Source: JBBPZA01 sp963728925
GTDB lineage: Bacteria > Actinomycetota > Thermoleophilia > Solirubrobacterales > Solirubrobacteraceae
Assembly (NCBI GenBank): GCA_963728925.1
Contig: CAVSMB010000001.1
Coordinates: 1-64,000, forward strand
Direction of reading: 5' to 3'
DNA length: 64,000 nucleotides
Part shown: positions 51,507 to 60,364 of the stretch, in pieces
Position numbering within the stretch: position 1 is the first letter of the stretch
How the letters are laid out: every line of letters begins with the position of its first letter
Notes under the pieces: generated by a model
Database searches by the model: none
Told to the model about the DNA's origin: nothing
What the model saw: the letters and a program-made list of their open reading frames with translations, nothing else
Position numbers and translations under genes: made by a program

Positions 51507-53167
51507 CGACGCTGGCGCTCAGCGGACCGCCGATCGACTTCGCCGGGCTGTCTCCGCTGATCGCGCTCGTGGGCGGCGCGTGCGTCGTGCTGATGGTGGG
51601 CCTGTTCCCCGGGCGCGGCGTGCGCAGGTGGGGCGTGCCGGCCCTCACCCTCGTGACCATCGCGACCTTCGCCGGCCTGACGATCTGGCAGTGGGGAGAG
51701 GGCAAGTCGATCATCTCCGGGGCACTGCGAGTCGACGACCTCGCGCTGGCCCTGAACCTGATCTTCGCCACCGCAGCGGGCGCCGCCGTGCTGCTCTCGT
51801 GGCGGGCGCTGGCGCCCGAGGAGGCCGGCCACGGCGAGTACCACGCGCTGCTCATCTCCTCGGTCGCCGGCATGGCGGTGCTCGTCGGCGCCCAGAACCT
51901 CGTGACCCTGTTCCTGGGCCTCGAGCTGCTCTCGATCCCGCTCTACGTCCTCTGCGCGACCGAGCTGCGGCGCGAGACCTCGCTCGAGTCGGGCCTGAAG
52001 TACCTGATCATCGGCTCGGTCGGCTCGGCGACGCTCCTCTACGGGCTCGCGCTCGTCTACGGGGCCACGGGCGACACCGACTTCTCGGGCATCGCCAGGG
52101 CCCTGGGCGAGAACGACCTCGCCAAGGACCCGCTGATGCTCACCGGCATCGGGCTGATCGCGGTGGGGCTGGCTTTCAAGGCCTCGGTAGCGCCCTTCCA
52201 CCAGTGGACGCCCGACGTCTATGAGGGCGCGCCGACACCGATCACGGCGTTCATGGCGGTGGCGACCAAGGCGGCGGCCTTCGGCGTCGCGCTGCGGATC
52301 TTCGACGTCGCGCTCGCCGACGCGCAGCTGGACTGGGCGCCGCTGCTCGCAGCGCTGGCTGCCATCACGATCGTCGTGGGCAACGTCGGCGCGCTCGGGC
52401 AGTCCTCGCTCAAGCGCCTGCTGGCCTACTCGAGCGTCGCCCAGGCCGGCTATCTGATGATCGGCGTGGTGGTGGGCTCGCGGCTGGGCCTTCAGGCGAC
52501 GGTCTTCTACCTGGCGATCTACCTCGCGGCGAACCTCGCGGCCTTCGCGGTGATCATCGCGCGCGAGCGCGAGACCGACCTGGGCGACGACATCTCCTCG
52601 GTGGCGGGCATCGGCGCGACGCGCCCATGGCTGGCCTGGCCCATGACCCTCGCCATGCTGTCGCTCGCAGGCATCCCCGCGACCGCGGGGTTCATCGGCA
52701 AGATCTACCTCATCGAGGCGGCCGTCGACGGCGACTACACGTGGCTCGGCGTCGTGCTCGTCGTCGGCTCGATGATCTCGCTCGCGTACTACCTGCGGGT
52801 GATCGCCGCCATGTGGATGCGCGAGGCGCCGGTGCTCGACGACGTGCGCGGCGCGCGGCCGGCGATGGCCGGAGGTGCGCCGGAGGGGGACGCGGAGGGC
52901 GGCGGCGAGGGCGATCTCGCCCGGGCGCCCGGCAGTTACCCCTCGCCGGCGCAGGCCGACGCTCCCGCGCGCTCAGCGCCCGGCGGCGACCTCGCGCCGG
53001 CCGCGGCCGGGTCCGCCGATCGCGCTGCGGGCCGGGGTGGGCGGACACAGCCGGAGGTCGCCGCCGTCGCCGTGGTCTTCGGCGCGGCCAGCCTCGTCCT
53101 CGGCATCATCCCCTCGCCGCTGCTCGACCTCGCGCGCGACGCGGGCTCGGCCCTCGGGCTGTTCTGA
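51503..53167 (+). CDS. nuoN: NADH-quinone oxidoreductase subunit N
   Basis: A 554-residue antiporter-like pump: LVTLFLGLELLSIPLYVLCA, FKASVAPFHQWTPDVYEGAP, TPITAFMAVATKAAAFGVAL and SSLKRLLAYSSVAQAGYLMI. Near the C-terminus about 75 residues of Gly/Ala/Pro-rich hydrophilic sequence (from REAPVLDDVRGARPAMAGGA to GRGGRTQPE) separate the penultimate helix from the last (AVAVVFGAASLVLGIIPSPL). Relatives have a short loop there. GTG start at 51503. It is the last gene of the operon. Confidence 0.95.
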   Translation: MTTLALSGPPIDFAGLSPLIALVGGACVVLMVGLFPGRGVRRWGVPALTLVTIATFAGLTIWQWGEGKSIISGALRVDDLALALNLIFATAAGAAVLLSWRALAPEEAGHGEYHALLISSVAGMAVLVGAQNLVTLFLGLELLSIPLYVLCATELRRETSLESGLKYLIIGSVGSATLLYGLALVYGATGDTDFSGIARALGENDLAKDPLMLTGIGLIAVGLAFKASVAPFHQWTPDVYEGAPTPITAFMAVATKAAAFGVALRIFDVALADAQLDWAPLLAALAAITIVVGNVGALGQSSLKRLLAYSSVAQAGYLMIGVVVGSRLGLQATVFYLAIYLAANLAAFAVIIARERETDLGDDISSVAGIGATRPWLAWPMTLAMLSLAGIPATAGFIGKIYLIEAAVDGDYTWLGVVLVVGSMISLAYYLRVIAAMWMREAPVLDDVRGARPAMAGGAPEGDAEGGGEGDLARAPGSYPSPAQADAPARSAPGGDLAPAAAGSADRAAGRGGRTQPEVAAVAVVFGAASLVLGIIPSPLLDLARDAGSALGLF

Positions 53168-53248
53168 GCCCAGGCGCCTACGGCACGAGCACGCGGTCGC
53201 CGCGCGCCACCTTCGCGCGCCGTCGGCGCCAGTAGCATCGCCGTCCCC

Positions 53249-54865
53249 GTGCACTACCCCGTCGAGACGTTCTCCGAGACCGACCGCGAGCGGCTCGCGC
53301 CGCACGTGACCAACCTCGACCGGCCGGTCTTCGCGCTCGTCAACCTGCCCGACACCATGAAAGGCGCGCTGTTCGCGCGCTACTCCCGCTACCCGGGCAC
53401 CCTGCGCCGCCTCTTCCTCGACGAGTTCGCCGCCGACCTGCCGGACGGCGTCGCGCGCTGGGAGGGCGCGGAAGGCGAGCGCGCGGCGGCGCTCTACGAG
53501 CGGATCTTCCTCGGCTACGGCGACGACTCGGTCGCCCAGCTCGGCGGCGCGCACATCGCCTGCGAGTGGGCGAGCAACGTCCTCACCAAGATCCTCCAGC
53601 GCCCGCGGCTCGCCGCCTATCTCGAGCAGTCGACCCGCTACATCGCCTACGACCAGCCGATGGAGGGCGGTGGAGAGGGCCGGTCAGGAGCGCCCCGGCG
53701 CTACCGCTACTACCGCGACGCCGAGCTCGGCCCGCCCTACGAGGCGGCCATGGACGCGCTCTTCGACGTCTACGCGCGCGCGCTCCCGCGCGTGACCGCA
53801 TGGGCGGCGGAGCGCTTCCCGGCGGCCAGCGGGGAGTCCGACGCCGCCCACCAGCGGGCGGTGCGCGCCAAGGCGCTCGACCTGTTGCGCGGGCTGCTCC
53901 CAGCCTCCTCGCTCTCGCACATGGGCATATTCGCGTCCGGCCAGGCCTACGAGCAACTGATCCTGCACCTGCTCGCCCACCCGCTGCCCGAGGCGCGCGA
54001 GTACGGGGGCCTGATCCTCGACGAGGTGCAGGCGGTGATGCCGAGCTTCGTGACCCGCGTGCAGCGTCCCGAGCGCGGTGGGCGCTGGATCTCCTACCTC
54101 GAGCACCGCGAGGCCGCCACCCGCCGCTGGGCCGGCCGCCTGGGCCTCGACCGCGCGCACGACGAGAGCCTCGGCCCCTCCGTCCGCCTGCTCCACGTCG
54201 ACGGCGACGAGGACCGGCTGCTCGCCGCGCTGCTCTTCGAGGGCGGCGCGACCGCCGAAGAGGAAGCGCTCGACGCCGTCCGTGCGCTGGACGGCGAGGA
54301 CCGCGTCGCGCTCGCCGACGACCTCCTCGGCGGCCGCGAGAACCGGCGCCACCGGCCCGGTCGCGGCCTCGAGGCGCTCCGCTACCGCTTCGAGATCGTC
54401 TCGGACTACGGCGCCTTCCGCGACCTGCAGCGCCACCGCATGCTCACCGTCCAGTGGCAGTCGCTCACCCCCGACCTCGGCGCCGGCGTCCCCGCCGAGG
54501 TCGACGACGCCGGCTGCGGCGACGACTACCGCCGCGCGCTGGAGCGCTCGCGTGCCGAGTACGGGCGGCTGGTCGAGGCGGGACTGGAGCGAGCCGCCCC
54601 CTATGCGCTGTGCCTGGGCTACCGCATCCGCTACGTGCTCGACCTCAACGCGCGGGAAGCCATGCAGCTCATCGAGCTGCGCTCCGGCCGCGAGGGCCAC
54701 CCCTCCTACCGTGCGGTCGCCCACGAGATGCACGCCCGCATCGCCGCAGTGCACCCCGCGGTCGGCACCGCGATGGTCCACGTCGACCGCGAGGCCGAGC
54801 CGCGCCTGGAGCGCATCCTCTCGGAGATGCGGACGCAGTCCCGGCGCGAGGCCGCCACGCGCTGA
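53249..54865 (+). CDS. ThyX-like protein, double length
   Basis: This 538-residue protein is built of two ThyX-type halves. The first half contains RYSRYPGTLRRLFLDEF, FLGYGDDSVAQLGGAHIACE and LAAYLEQSTRYIAYD. It has the S-T-R-Y end of the ThyX signature but not the leading RHR, which reads RPR. The second half has FRDLQRHRMLTVQWQSLTPD, where RHR is intact but the S-R-Y end is not, followed by PYALCLGYRIRYVLDLNARE and LRSGREGHPSYRAVAHEMHA. Flavin-dependent thymidylate synthases are normally ~220-250 residues per chain and act as tetramers, so a fused pseudo-dimer is plausible. Whether it makes dTMP is uncertain. GTG start, 81 bp after nuoN. Confidence 0.75.
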   Translation: MHYPVETFSETDRERLAPHVTNLDRPVFALVNLPDTMKGALFARYSRYPGTLRRLFLDEFAADLPDGVARWEGAEGERAAALYERIFLGYGDDSVAQLGGAHIACEWASNVLTKILQRPRLAAYLEQSTRYIAYDQPMEGGGEGRSGAPRRYRYYRDAELGPPYEAAMDALFDVYARALPRVTAWAAERFPAASGESDAAHQRAVRAKALDLLRGLLPASSLSHMGIFASGQAYEQLILHLLAHPLPEAREYGGLILDEVQAVMPSFVTRVQRPERGGRWISYLEHREAATRRWAGRLGLDRAHDESLGPSVRLLHVDGDEDRLLAALLFEGGATAEEEALDAVRALDGEDRVALADDLLGGRENRRHRPGRGLEALRYRFEIVSDYGAFRDLQRHRMLTVQWQSLTPDLGAGVPAEVDDAGCGDDYRRALERSRAEYGRLVEAGLERAAPYALCLGYRIRYVLDLNAREAMQLIELRSGREGHPSYRAVAHEMHARIAAVHPAVGTAMVHVDREAEPRLERILSEMRTQSRREAATR

Positions 54866-55211
54866 GCCGGCGCGGGACCGCAAGCGCCACGGCCCATCCC
54901 TCGCGGGATGAAGACGAAGCCGGTGGCCGTGACGCGCGATGTCGCTGACCGCCGTCGCAGACGCCGCGGCGCCGTGATACGACCGGGCCCGCACCTCGCC
55001 CGCGTCTCCGACCCCTCCTTGCGGACGAAATGTGAGCGTCGCCGACGCGATCGCCCGGACTCTCGCTCCGCCGCGACGATGCGAGAGCGGACCACGAGCC
55101 ACTTGGGCGCCGGACGTCGTCCAAGACAGGCGTGATCGAGGCGTCATTGGAGACGCTCGCATGACCGCCGAAGCGGTTGGTGAGGCTCGAGGTCGCACAC
55201 CGCGGGGGTAG
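54866..55211. other. Intergenic stretch, no supported gene
   Basis: About 345 bp between the ThyX-like gene and the convergent TetR gene. No domain-bearing frame, tRNA or strong terminator hairpin is evident. Confidence 0.5.
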
Positions 55212-55886
55212 CTACGAAGCGCTATCGGAGATGGCAGCGGCCGTTTGGTCGTGCTTGGGCTTTTCGGGAGTCAGCAGTCCGGCTTGGAGGGTTGAGCGGA
55301 CCCAGGTTGCCCAGTGGTCGGCGGTCCAACTCTGTTCGATGACGAGGAAGCGGTAGAGGTCGGGGTGTCCGGTCGCGTGGATGATCGCCGCGGCGTCGTC
55401 GAGTGAGAGTCCCTCGCGGAGGGCGCCGCGTTCGGCGAATAGGGCCGCTCCGGACCGGTAGCTGCGCAGCCGCTCCTCGGCCCGTGCTCGCTCGAGGTCC
55501 GAGGCCGCCTGGTCGAGCGCGGCGGCTTGGCGGAGGAGCCGGTAGAAGGGGGCGGTGCGCCGCCTTGAGTCCTGCCAGATGTCTACGAGCTGGTCGAGGC
55601 TTTTTCGGGGATCCGGTTCGTCCTCGGCCTGGGCCAGCAGGAACGTTGGTGCCGGCGTGGGGGCGTGCTCGCCGGCCGCGGCGTAGTCGAGCACCTCGGA
55701 GAGGACGTCTCGCTTCGCGCCGATTGAGTTGTAGATGGTCTGGATCGCGACTCCCGCCTCGCTGGCGATGGTGCTGAGCGTCGTGGCCAGGTAGCCGCGC
55801 TCGATGAAGAGGTGACTGGCCGCGTGGACGATGGCCATCTGGGTCGCGTCGGCGGAGATCGTGCGGCGGTCGTTGACACGGAGCAT
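55212..55886 (-). CDS. TetR-family transcriptional regulator
   Basis: This 224-residue repressor has the N-terminal HTH domain IVHAASHLFIERGYLATTLS, TIASEAGVAIQTIYNSIGAK and RDVLSEVLDYAA at residues about 18-70. A helical ligand-binding domain contains LVDIWQDSRRRTAPFYRLLR and LSLDDAAAIIHATGHPDLYR. It diverges from an alpha/beta hydrolase gene, with 62 bp between starts holding a palindrome, the usual layout for local repression. The target hydrolases are now broken, so the ligand is unknown. Confidence 0.9.
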   Translation of the reverse strand: MLRVNDRRTISADATQMAIVHAASHLFIERGYLATTLSTIASEAGVAIQTIYNSIGAKRDVLSEVLDYAAAGEHAPTPAPTFLLAQAEDEPDPRKSLDQLVDIWQDSRRRTAPFYRLLRQAAALDQAASDLERARAEERLRSYRSGAALFAERGALREGLSLDDAAAIIHATGHPDLYRFLVIEQSWTADHWATWVRSTLQAGLLTPEKPKHDQTAAAISDSAS

Positions 55887-55893
55887 CTGGTTA

Positions 55894-55904
55894 GAATAAC
55901 ATTC
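55894..55904. promoter_or_regulatory. Putative TetR operator
   Basis: GAAT-AAC-ATTC is an inverted repeat inside the AT-rich 62-bp gap between the divergent TetR and hydrolase genes. This gap is the most AT-rich stretch of the neighbourhood. Confidence 0.4.
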
Positions 55905-55948
55905 CAGTTCTTAGAAGTAGGTTCCAAGAGAATCAACGGGAGGCCGTG

Positions 55949-56748
55949 ATGCCGACCATGGATGTGAACGGGGCTGCGCTCTACCACGAGCTCAGGGGTG
56001 CGGGGCCACCGCTCCTGCTGATCATGGGCGCCAGCGGCGACGGCGGTGTCTTCGATCGGTTCGCCGACCTGCTCGCCGAGGAGTTCACCGTCGTCACGTA
56101 TGACCGGCGCGGGAACGGCCGCAGCCCCCGCCCGGCGGGCTGGGAAACGACCTCGCCCGAGGAGCAGGCCGACGATGCGGCCGCACTGCTCGACGCTCTC
56201 GGCCTCGCCCCGGCCGCCGTCTTCGGCACCAGCAGCGGTGGCATCTTCACGCTCGCGATGCTCATTCGTCGTCCGCATGCGGTGCGCGCTGCGCTCTTGC
56301 ATGAGCCTGCGCTCTTCACGCTGTTCGACGATCCCGAGGCGGCGCGGAGCACCGTGACCGAGACCGTCTCGGCCGGCATGGAAGCAGGCGGGCCGCCGGC
56401 CGCGTTCGAGAGGTTCATGCGCCTCGTCGCGGGAGACGCCAACTGGGAGCAGCTCAACCCGAGCGTGCGCAAGCGGATGCTCGCAAGCGCCGGCACGTAC
56501 TTCGGTGACGAGATCGGCAAATTCGACACCTACCTACCCGACCACGAGGACTTGGCCAAGATCTCCGCGCCCGTGCACCTCCTCGCAGCGACGACAGCCT
56601 GCCCTACTTCGCCCAGGCCGCGGGCCGGCTCGCCACGCGCCTTAATGTCGACATCACGCGCGTCCCCGGTACGCACTTCGGCTACCTGGACCATCCGGCG
56701 CAACTGGCGCAGACCGTCAGCGCACTGCTTCGGAACGGCGGCCGCTGA
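55949..56748 (+). pseudogene. Alpha/beta hydrolase, frameshifted
   Basis: ATG 55949 follows GGGAGG. The frame encodes DVNGAALYHELRGAGPPLLL, FTVVTYDRRGNGRSPRPAGW and VFGTSSGGIFTLAMLIRRPH (Ser nucleophile elbow G-x-S-x-G). One base is lost near 56,587, in LLASDDSLPYFAQAAGRLAT. The other frame continues ITRVPGTHFGYLDHPAQLAQ (catalytic His) to a TGA at 56,746. Restored, it is a ~266-residue soluble hydrolase. It is the likely target of the divergent TetR regulator. Either pseudogene or a one-base sequence error. Confidence 0.8.
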
Positions 56749-56838
56749 CCATCCCGAGAGTCCGGCCCGCGGTTACAGAGGCCTCGAACTCCAGAACGTC
56801 GCCAGCGGCGACACTCCGCGAGATCGAGCGCCCTGATC

Positions 56839-57288
56839 TTGGCGTCGGCATATGCCGGCTGGGGCGGTTCCTTGCCGCCGGAGGTCGCAGAGCGCCGTCT
56901 TGGTCAGGCGCTCGCATTGGCAGATGGCGCGCCCGGGGCCTTCGTCGATGCGCTGCTGCCCGCGATGTTCTCCAAGACGATGCCGCGCGAGACGGTGGAC
57001 AACTTCCGCACATGCATGCAGGCGTTCCATCCGCGCGGGTTTCGGGCCATGGCGCAGGCCTCCGCCGAGGACGTCCGCGACGTGCTACCGCACGTCGACG
57101 TCCCGACGTTGCTCGTGTATGGGCAACGCGACGAGCGCGCACCGCTGACGGTGGCCGAGGCCCTGCACGCAGCAATCTCCAGCTCGAAACTCGTCGTCCT
57201 GCCGGACGCTGGTCATCTCTGCAACCTCGAAGCCCCGGACGAGTTCAACGTCGCAATCCGGGACTTCCTCCACGACAACCGCAGCTAG
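56839..57288 (+). pseudogene. Alpha/beta hydrolase, 5' truncated
   Basis: The frame (TTG 56839 as formal start) encodes YAGWGGSLPPEVAERRLGQA and LALADGAPGAFVDALLPAMF (cap region). VDVPTLLVYGQRDERAPLTV (acid) and SKLVVLPDAGHLCNLEAPDE (catalytic His) follow. The N-terminal half with the nucleophile serine is absent, and nothing resembling it lies between 56,749 and 56,838. It is therefore the C-terminal half of a lost hydrolase, joined after the frameshifted one. Confidence 0.7.
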
Positions 57289-57407
57289 ACCCCACCGGCG
57301 TGGCGCCGCAACTCACGTCCGCCTGGCGGCGGCCACTCAACCCTGACCGCAATTTCGAGACGCGACGCCGCCATGCCGCGTCGACCCCAGCTTCGCTGGA
57401 AGATCGC

Positions 57408-57442
57408 TTGCGATTTGCTCCCATGCTTGCTAATCTGCAAGC
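57408..57442 (+). promoter_or_regulatory. Phasin promoter with overlapping operator
   Basis: TTGCGA (57408-57413), a 17-bp spacer and TAATCT (57431-57436) form a promoter. The -10 is the exact centre of a perfect inverted repeat, GCTTGC-TAATCT-GCAAGC (57425-57442). More GCAAGC/GCTTGC copies lie at about 57,406, 57,448 and 57,460. This suggests a repressor controlling the phasin, as PhaR-type regulators do. Confidence 0.6.
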
Positions 57443-57489
57443 AGCAGCAAGCACCACCCCCGCAAGCGAATCAAACTGGGAGGACCGAC

Positions 57490-57789
57490 ATGGCCACGCA
57501 GACCAAGAGCCGCAACGGGACCGACAACCCCCGCCTCGAGCAGACCTACGACGAGACCGTCGAGCGAATCCGCGACCTCAACGAGCGGATCCTCGAGTCC
57601 GGCAAGAAGGCCGGCACCATGTACCTCGACGCCTACGAGAAGTCGCTCTCGAGCATCGCCGACCTCCAGGACCGCGTCGCCGACGCGAGCCAGATCGAGT
57701 GGGTCTCCGCCGTCGCCAATGCGCAGGCGAACTTCACCCGCGAGATCGCGAAGTCCTACAGCGCCGCAGGCCGCGACCTTCTCAAGTAG
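57490..57789 (+). CDS. Phasin-like granule protein
   Basis: This 99-residue, wholly helical protein starts ATQTKSRNGTDNPRLEQTYD. ETVERIRDLNERILESGKKA, YLDAYEKSLSSIADLQDRVA and WVSAVANAQANFTREIAKSY follow. The amphipathic repeats and the Y-x-x-S-L...I-A-D-L-Q pattern fit small phasins that coat polyhydroxyalkanoate granules. GGGAGG lies 6 nt before ATG 57490. PHA synthesis genes follow within 3 kb, which supports the assignment. Confidence 0.75.
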   Translation: MATQTKSRNGTDNPRLEQTYDETVERIRDLNERILESGKKAGTMYLDAYEKSLSSIADLQDRVADASQIEWVSAVANAQANFTREIAKSYSAAGRDLLK

Positions 57790-57882
57790 AGGAGCAACCT
57801 CCTCAAGCGAAGGAACCGCGCGATGTCCGTCTCGGCGGGCCGCGCGCCGCAAGCCCGAGCGGGTGGCCTCGTGCCGCCCGCT

Positions 57883-58632
57883 TCAGCGGGCAGTCCAGCC
57901 CTGGTCCATAGTGACCGGCACCCCGGTGAACGACCGGCCACTGGGCCCGAGGAGGAAGAGGACCACGTCCGCGACCTCCTCGGGCTCGATCAGGCGTTTG
58001 ACAGCGTGCGGAGCGAGGATGACCTCCTCCAGCACGCGCTCCTCCGACACCCCGTGCCGTCTCGCCTGGTCGGGCAGCTGCCGCTCCACGAGCGGCGTTC
58101 GCACGTACCCAGGGCACACCGCGGTCGCGGTGACGCCTCGCTCGGCGCCTTCGAGGGCGAGCGTCTTCACGAGCCCGAGCACGCCGTGCTTGGCCGACAC
58201 GTAGCCCGCCTTGAACGGCGAGGCCACGAGGGCGTGCGCGGAGGCGATCGCCACGAAACGACCGTCGCCGTGCTCGGTCAGCGCGGGCCAGCCGTAGCGC
58301 GCAAGCAGGAAGGGACTCGTGAGCAGGATGGCGATCAGCGCGTCCCAACGGTCCTCGGGGAACTCCTCGATCGGCGCCAGGTGCTGGAAGCCGGCATTGG
58401 GGACGATCACGTCGAGCCGCCCGAAGCGCTCGAGCGCCGCCTCGACCGCGCCCCGGTTGCCCTCACGCGTCGTGAGGTCGGCGGCGTGGCCGACGCCGGG
58501 CCCCTCCGGATCGGGCTCGAGATCGACGGCGAGGACGTTCATTCCCGCCTCCTCGAAGCGCGCCGCGACCGCACGGCCGATGCCGCTGGCGGCTCCCGTG
58601 ACGATGGCGCTGCGGCGTTCCGATGCCTCCAT
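57883..58632 (-). CDS. 3-hydroxybutyrate dehydrogenase (SDR)
   Basis: This 249-residue short-chain dehydrogenase starts at ATG 58632 (EASERRSAIVTGAASGIGRA); the longer frame to 58,686 would run into the divergent gene. NAD-binding TGAASGIG, NAGFQH and catalytic Ser/Tyr/Lys (VAIASAHALVASPFKAGYVS then AKHG) are present. The C-terminal motif VCPGYVRTPLVERQLPDQAR is diagnostic for D-3-hydroxybutyrate dehydrogenases. It would oxidise 3-hydroxybutyrate from polymer breakdown to acetoacetate. It diverges from the PhaC-like gene with 44 bp between starts. Confidence 0.85.
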   Translation of the reverse strand: MEASERRSAIVTGAASGIGRAVAARFEEAGMNVLAVDLEPDPEGPGVGHAADLTTREGNRGAVEAALERFGRLDVIVPNAGFQHLAPIEEFPEDRWDALIAILLTSPFLLARYGWPALTEHGDGRFVAIASAHALVASPFKAGYVSAKHGVLGLVKTLALEGAERGVTATAVCPGYVRTPLVERQLPDQARRHGVSEERVLEEVILAPHAVKRLIEPEEVADVVLFLLGPSGRSFTGVPVTMDQGWTAR

Positions 58633-58676
58633 GGCGGGAGGTATACCCGACGAGCGAACGGTAGGGTTCGGCCGAC

Positions 58677-59933
58677 ATGACGACACCCGTTCTCAACAAG
58701 ACCACCACCTGTCCCCCCTCGCTCACGGCCGCCTGGGCCGACAACGGCGTCGAGACGTGGCGCGCGCTGGTCGAGGGCTCTCTCGACTACTGGAAGGCGG
58801 CCGCCGCCCGCGCCGCGAGCCCGCTCGACCTGGCGGGTGACCTCTCGCGCTGGTGGGCCGTCGCCTCCACGCGCCGGCGCCCTCGCTGGCACACGCCCAA
58901 CGAGGTCGTGCTGTCCTCGCCGGTCGCCCGGCTGCGCGACTTCTCGGCCGCGAGCCGCGACCGCGTCGTCCCGACCCTCGTGCTCCCGCCCCAGGCCGGC
59001 CACGACTCCTGCATCGTCGACTACAGCCCTGCCCAGAGCCAGATCCAGGTGCTGCGCACAACCGGCCTGACCCGTCTCTTCTCGCTCGACTGGATCGGCG
59101 CGACGCCCGAGACCAAGGACGCGACCATCGACGACTACCTCGAGGTCCTCGACCGCTCGGTCGAGCATCTGGGGGGCAAGGTCAACCTCGTCGGCGACTG
59201 CCAGGGCGGCTGGCTGGCAACGATCTACGCCGCGCTGCGGCCCGACGTCGTCAACACGCTGACCATCGCCGGAGCGCCGATCGACTTCCACGCCGGCGAG
59301 CCGATCATCCACGGCTGGGTCGACGCGCTCAGCCGCGGCATCGACATGGCCTTCTACGAGGGCGTCGTCGCCATGGGCGGCGGGGTCCTCAAGGGCGAGT
59401 CGATGCTCAACGGCTTCATCCTCATGAAGCCCGAGAACGAGGTCGCCAAGCAGCTCCAGCTGCTCGCGAACCTCGGCGACGAGCGCCACGTCGATCGCTA
59501 TCGCCACTTCGAGGACTGGTTCAAGCACACCCAGGACATCCCCGGCGCCTTCTACCTGTGGATCGTCGAGCACCTGTTCCGCGACAACGCGCTGCTGCGC
59601 GGCGAGCTCGAGGTGAGCGGCGAGAAGGCCGAGCTCCGCCGCATCGACGTCCCGCTGCACCTCCTGGGCGGCGACGCGGACCACATCACCCCTCCAGCCC
59701 AGGTCTTCGCGCTCGCCGACCACGTCTCCACGCCGGCGGACCACGTCACCAAGGCGACGACGAGCGGCGGCCACCTCGGCCTCTTCATGGGCCACGAGGC
59801 GCTGCGCGAGCACTGGCCGGCGATGATGGCCGACGTGCTGGTCGAGTCCAAGGCGAAGACCCGCCGTAAGCCGGCCGAGCCACGCGGCGTGAAGCGGACG
59901 CCCAAGCCGGCACGAGCACTGCCCGCGCCGTAG
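58677..59933 (+). CDS. PhaC-like alpha/beta hydrolase with Cys nucleophile
   Basis: This 418-residue protein is related to PHA synthases. It has an N-terminal helical region (WRALVEGSLDYWKAAAARAA), TLVLPPQAGHDSCIVDYSPA, the nucleophile elbow VNLVGDCQGGWLATIYAALR (G-x-C-x-G), the Asp in LHLLGGDADHITPPAQVFAL and the His in TSGGHLGLFMGHEAL. The Cys nucleophile and triad match polymerases rather than serine depolymerases. The canonical class III PhaC is encoded separately at 60,784, so this is a second, divergent paralogue. It could be a synthase, depolymerase or transferase. The Lys/Arg/Pro-rich tail may bind granules or DNA. It is convergent with the XRE gene, 3 bp apart. Confidence 0.75.
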   Translation: MTTPVLNKTTTCPPSLTAAWADNGVETWRALVEGSLDYWKAAAARAASPLDLAGDLSRWWAVASTRRRPRWHTPNEVVLSSPVARLRDFSAASRDRVVPTLVLPPQAGHDSCIVDYSPAQSQIQVLRTTGLTRLFSLDWIGATPETKDATIDDYLEVLDRSVEHLGGKVNLVGDCQGGWLATIYAALRPDVVNTLTIAGAPIDFHAGEPIIHGWVDALSRGIDMAFYEGVVAMGGGVLKGESMLNGFILMKPENEVAKQLQLLANLGDERHVDRYRHFEDWFKHTQDIPGAFYLWIVEHLFRDNALLRGELEVSGEKAELRRIDVPLHLLGGDADHITPPAQVFALADHVSTPADHVTKATTSGGHLGLFMGHEALREHWPAMMADVLVESKAKTRRKPAEPRGVKRTPKPARALPAP

Positions 59934-59936
59934 CGC

Positions 59937-60326
59937 CTACTCCTCGCTTGCGGCGGCCGAGCTCCTGCGCCGCCGGCGTCGCCGCGGCCCGCCGTTCGCG
60001 GCCACGAAGGCCTCGTACATCTCCAGCAGCGCCTGCTTCTGGCGGCCGGTGAGGGTCGGATCGGCGCGGACCGCCGCGACGGCGGCCGGTTCCTCGTCGG
60101 CGTCCCGGGCCATCCCGGCCTGCTCGTAGAGCGAGTCGGTCGTCGTCTCCAGCGTCGTGGCGATCGCGTCGAGCACCCGGTCGGAGGGCTCGCGCACCCC
60201 GCGCTCGATCTGCGACAGGTACGGATTGGAGATCCCGGCCATGCGCGCGAACTGCCGCATCGAGAGCGCCGAGAGCTCGCGTTGACGACGGATGATCTCG
60301 CCGAGGGAATCGCCAGCGTCGGGCAC
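59937..60326 (-). CDS. XRE-family regulator of the PHA locus
   Basis: It has 129 residues from GTG 60326. The HTH domain is IIRRQRELSALSMRQFARMA, GISNPYLSQIERGVREPSDR and VLDAIATTLETTTDSLYEQA, followed by DPTLTGRQKQALLEMYEAFV and a basic tail RRRRRRRSSAAA. It diverges from the phaE-like gene with 38 bp between starts. Within that gap, plus-strand TTGAGC, a 16-bp spacer and TAGACC could be the phaEC promoter, so this regulator probably controls phaEC and perhaps the phasin promoter. Confidence 0.8.
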   Translation of the reverse strand: MPDAGDSLGEIIRRQRELSALSMRQFARMAGISNPYLSQIERGVREPSDRVLDAIATTLETTTDSLYEQAGMARDADEEPAAVAAVRADPTLTGRQKQALLEMYEAFVAANGGPRRRRRRRSSAAASEE

Positions 60327-60364
60327 GGGTTGAGCATAGTGCCGCGCGGGGTAGACCCTCGGCG

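Noticed and set aside
51503..53167. Frameshift as explanation of the unusual NuoN linker
   Set aside because: The last helix after the linker is in the same frame and ends properly at the stop, so the insert is in frame.
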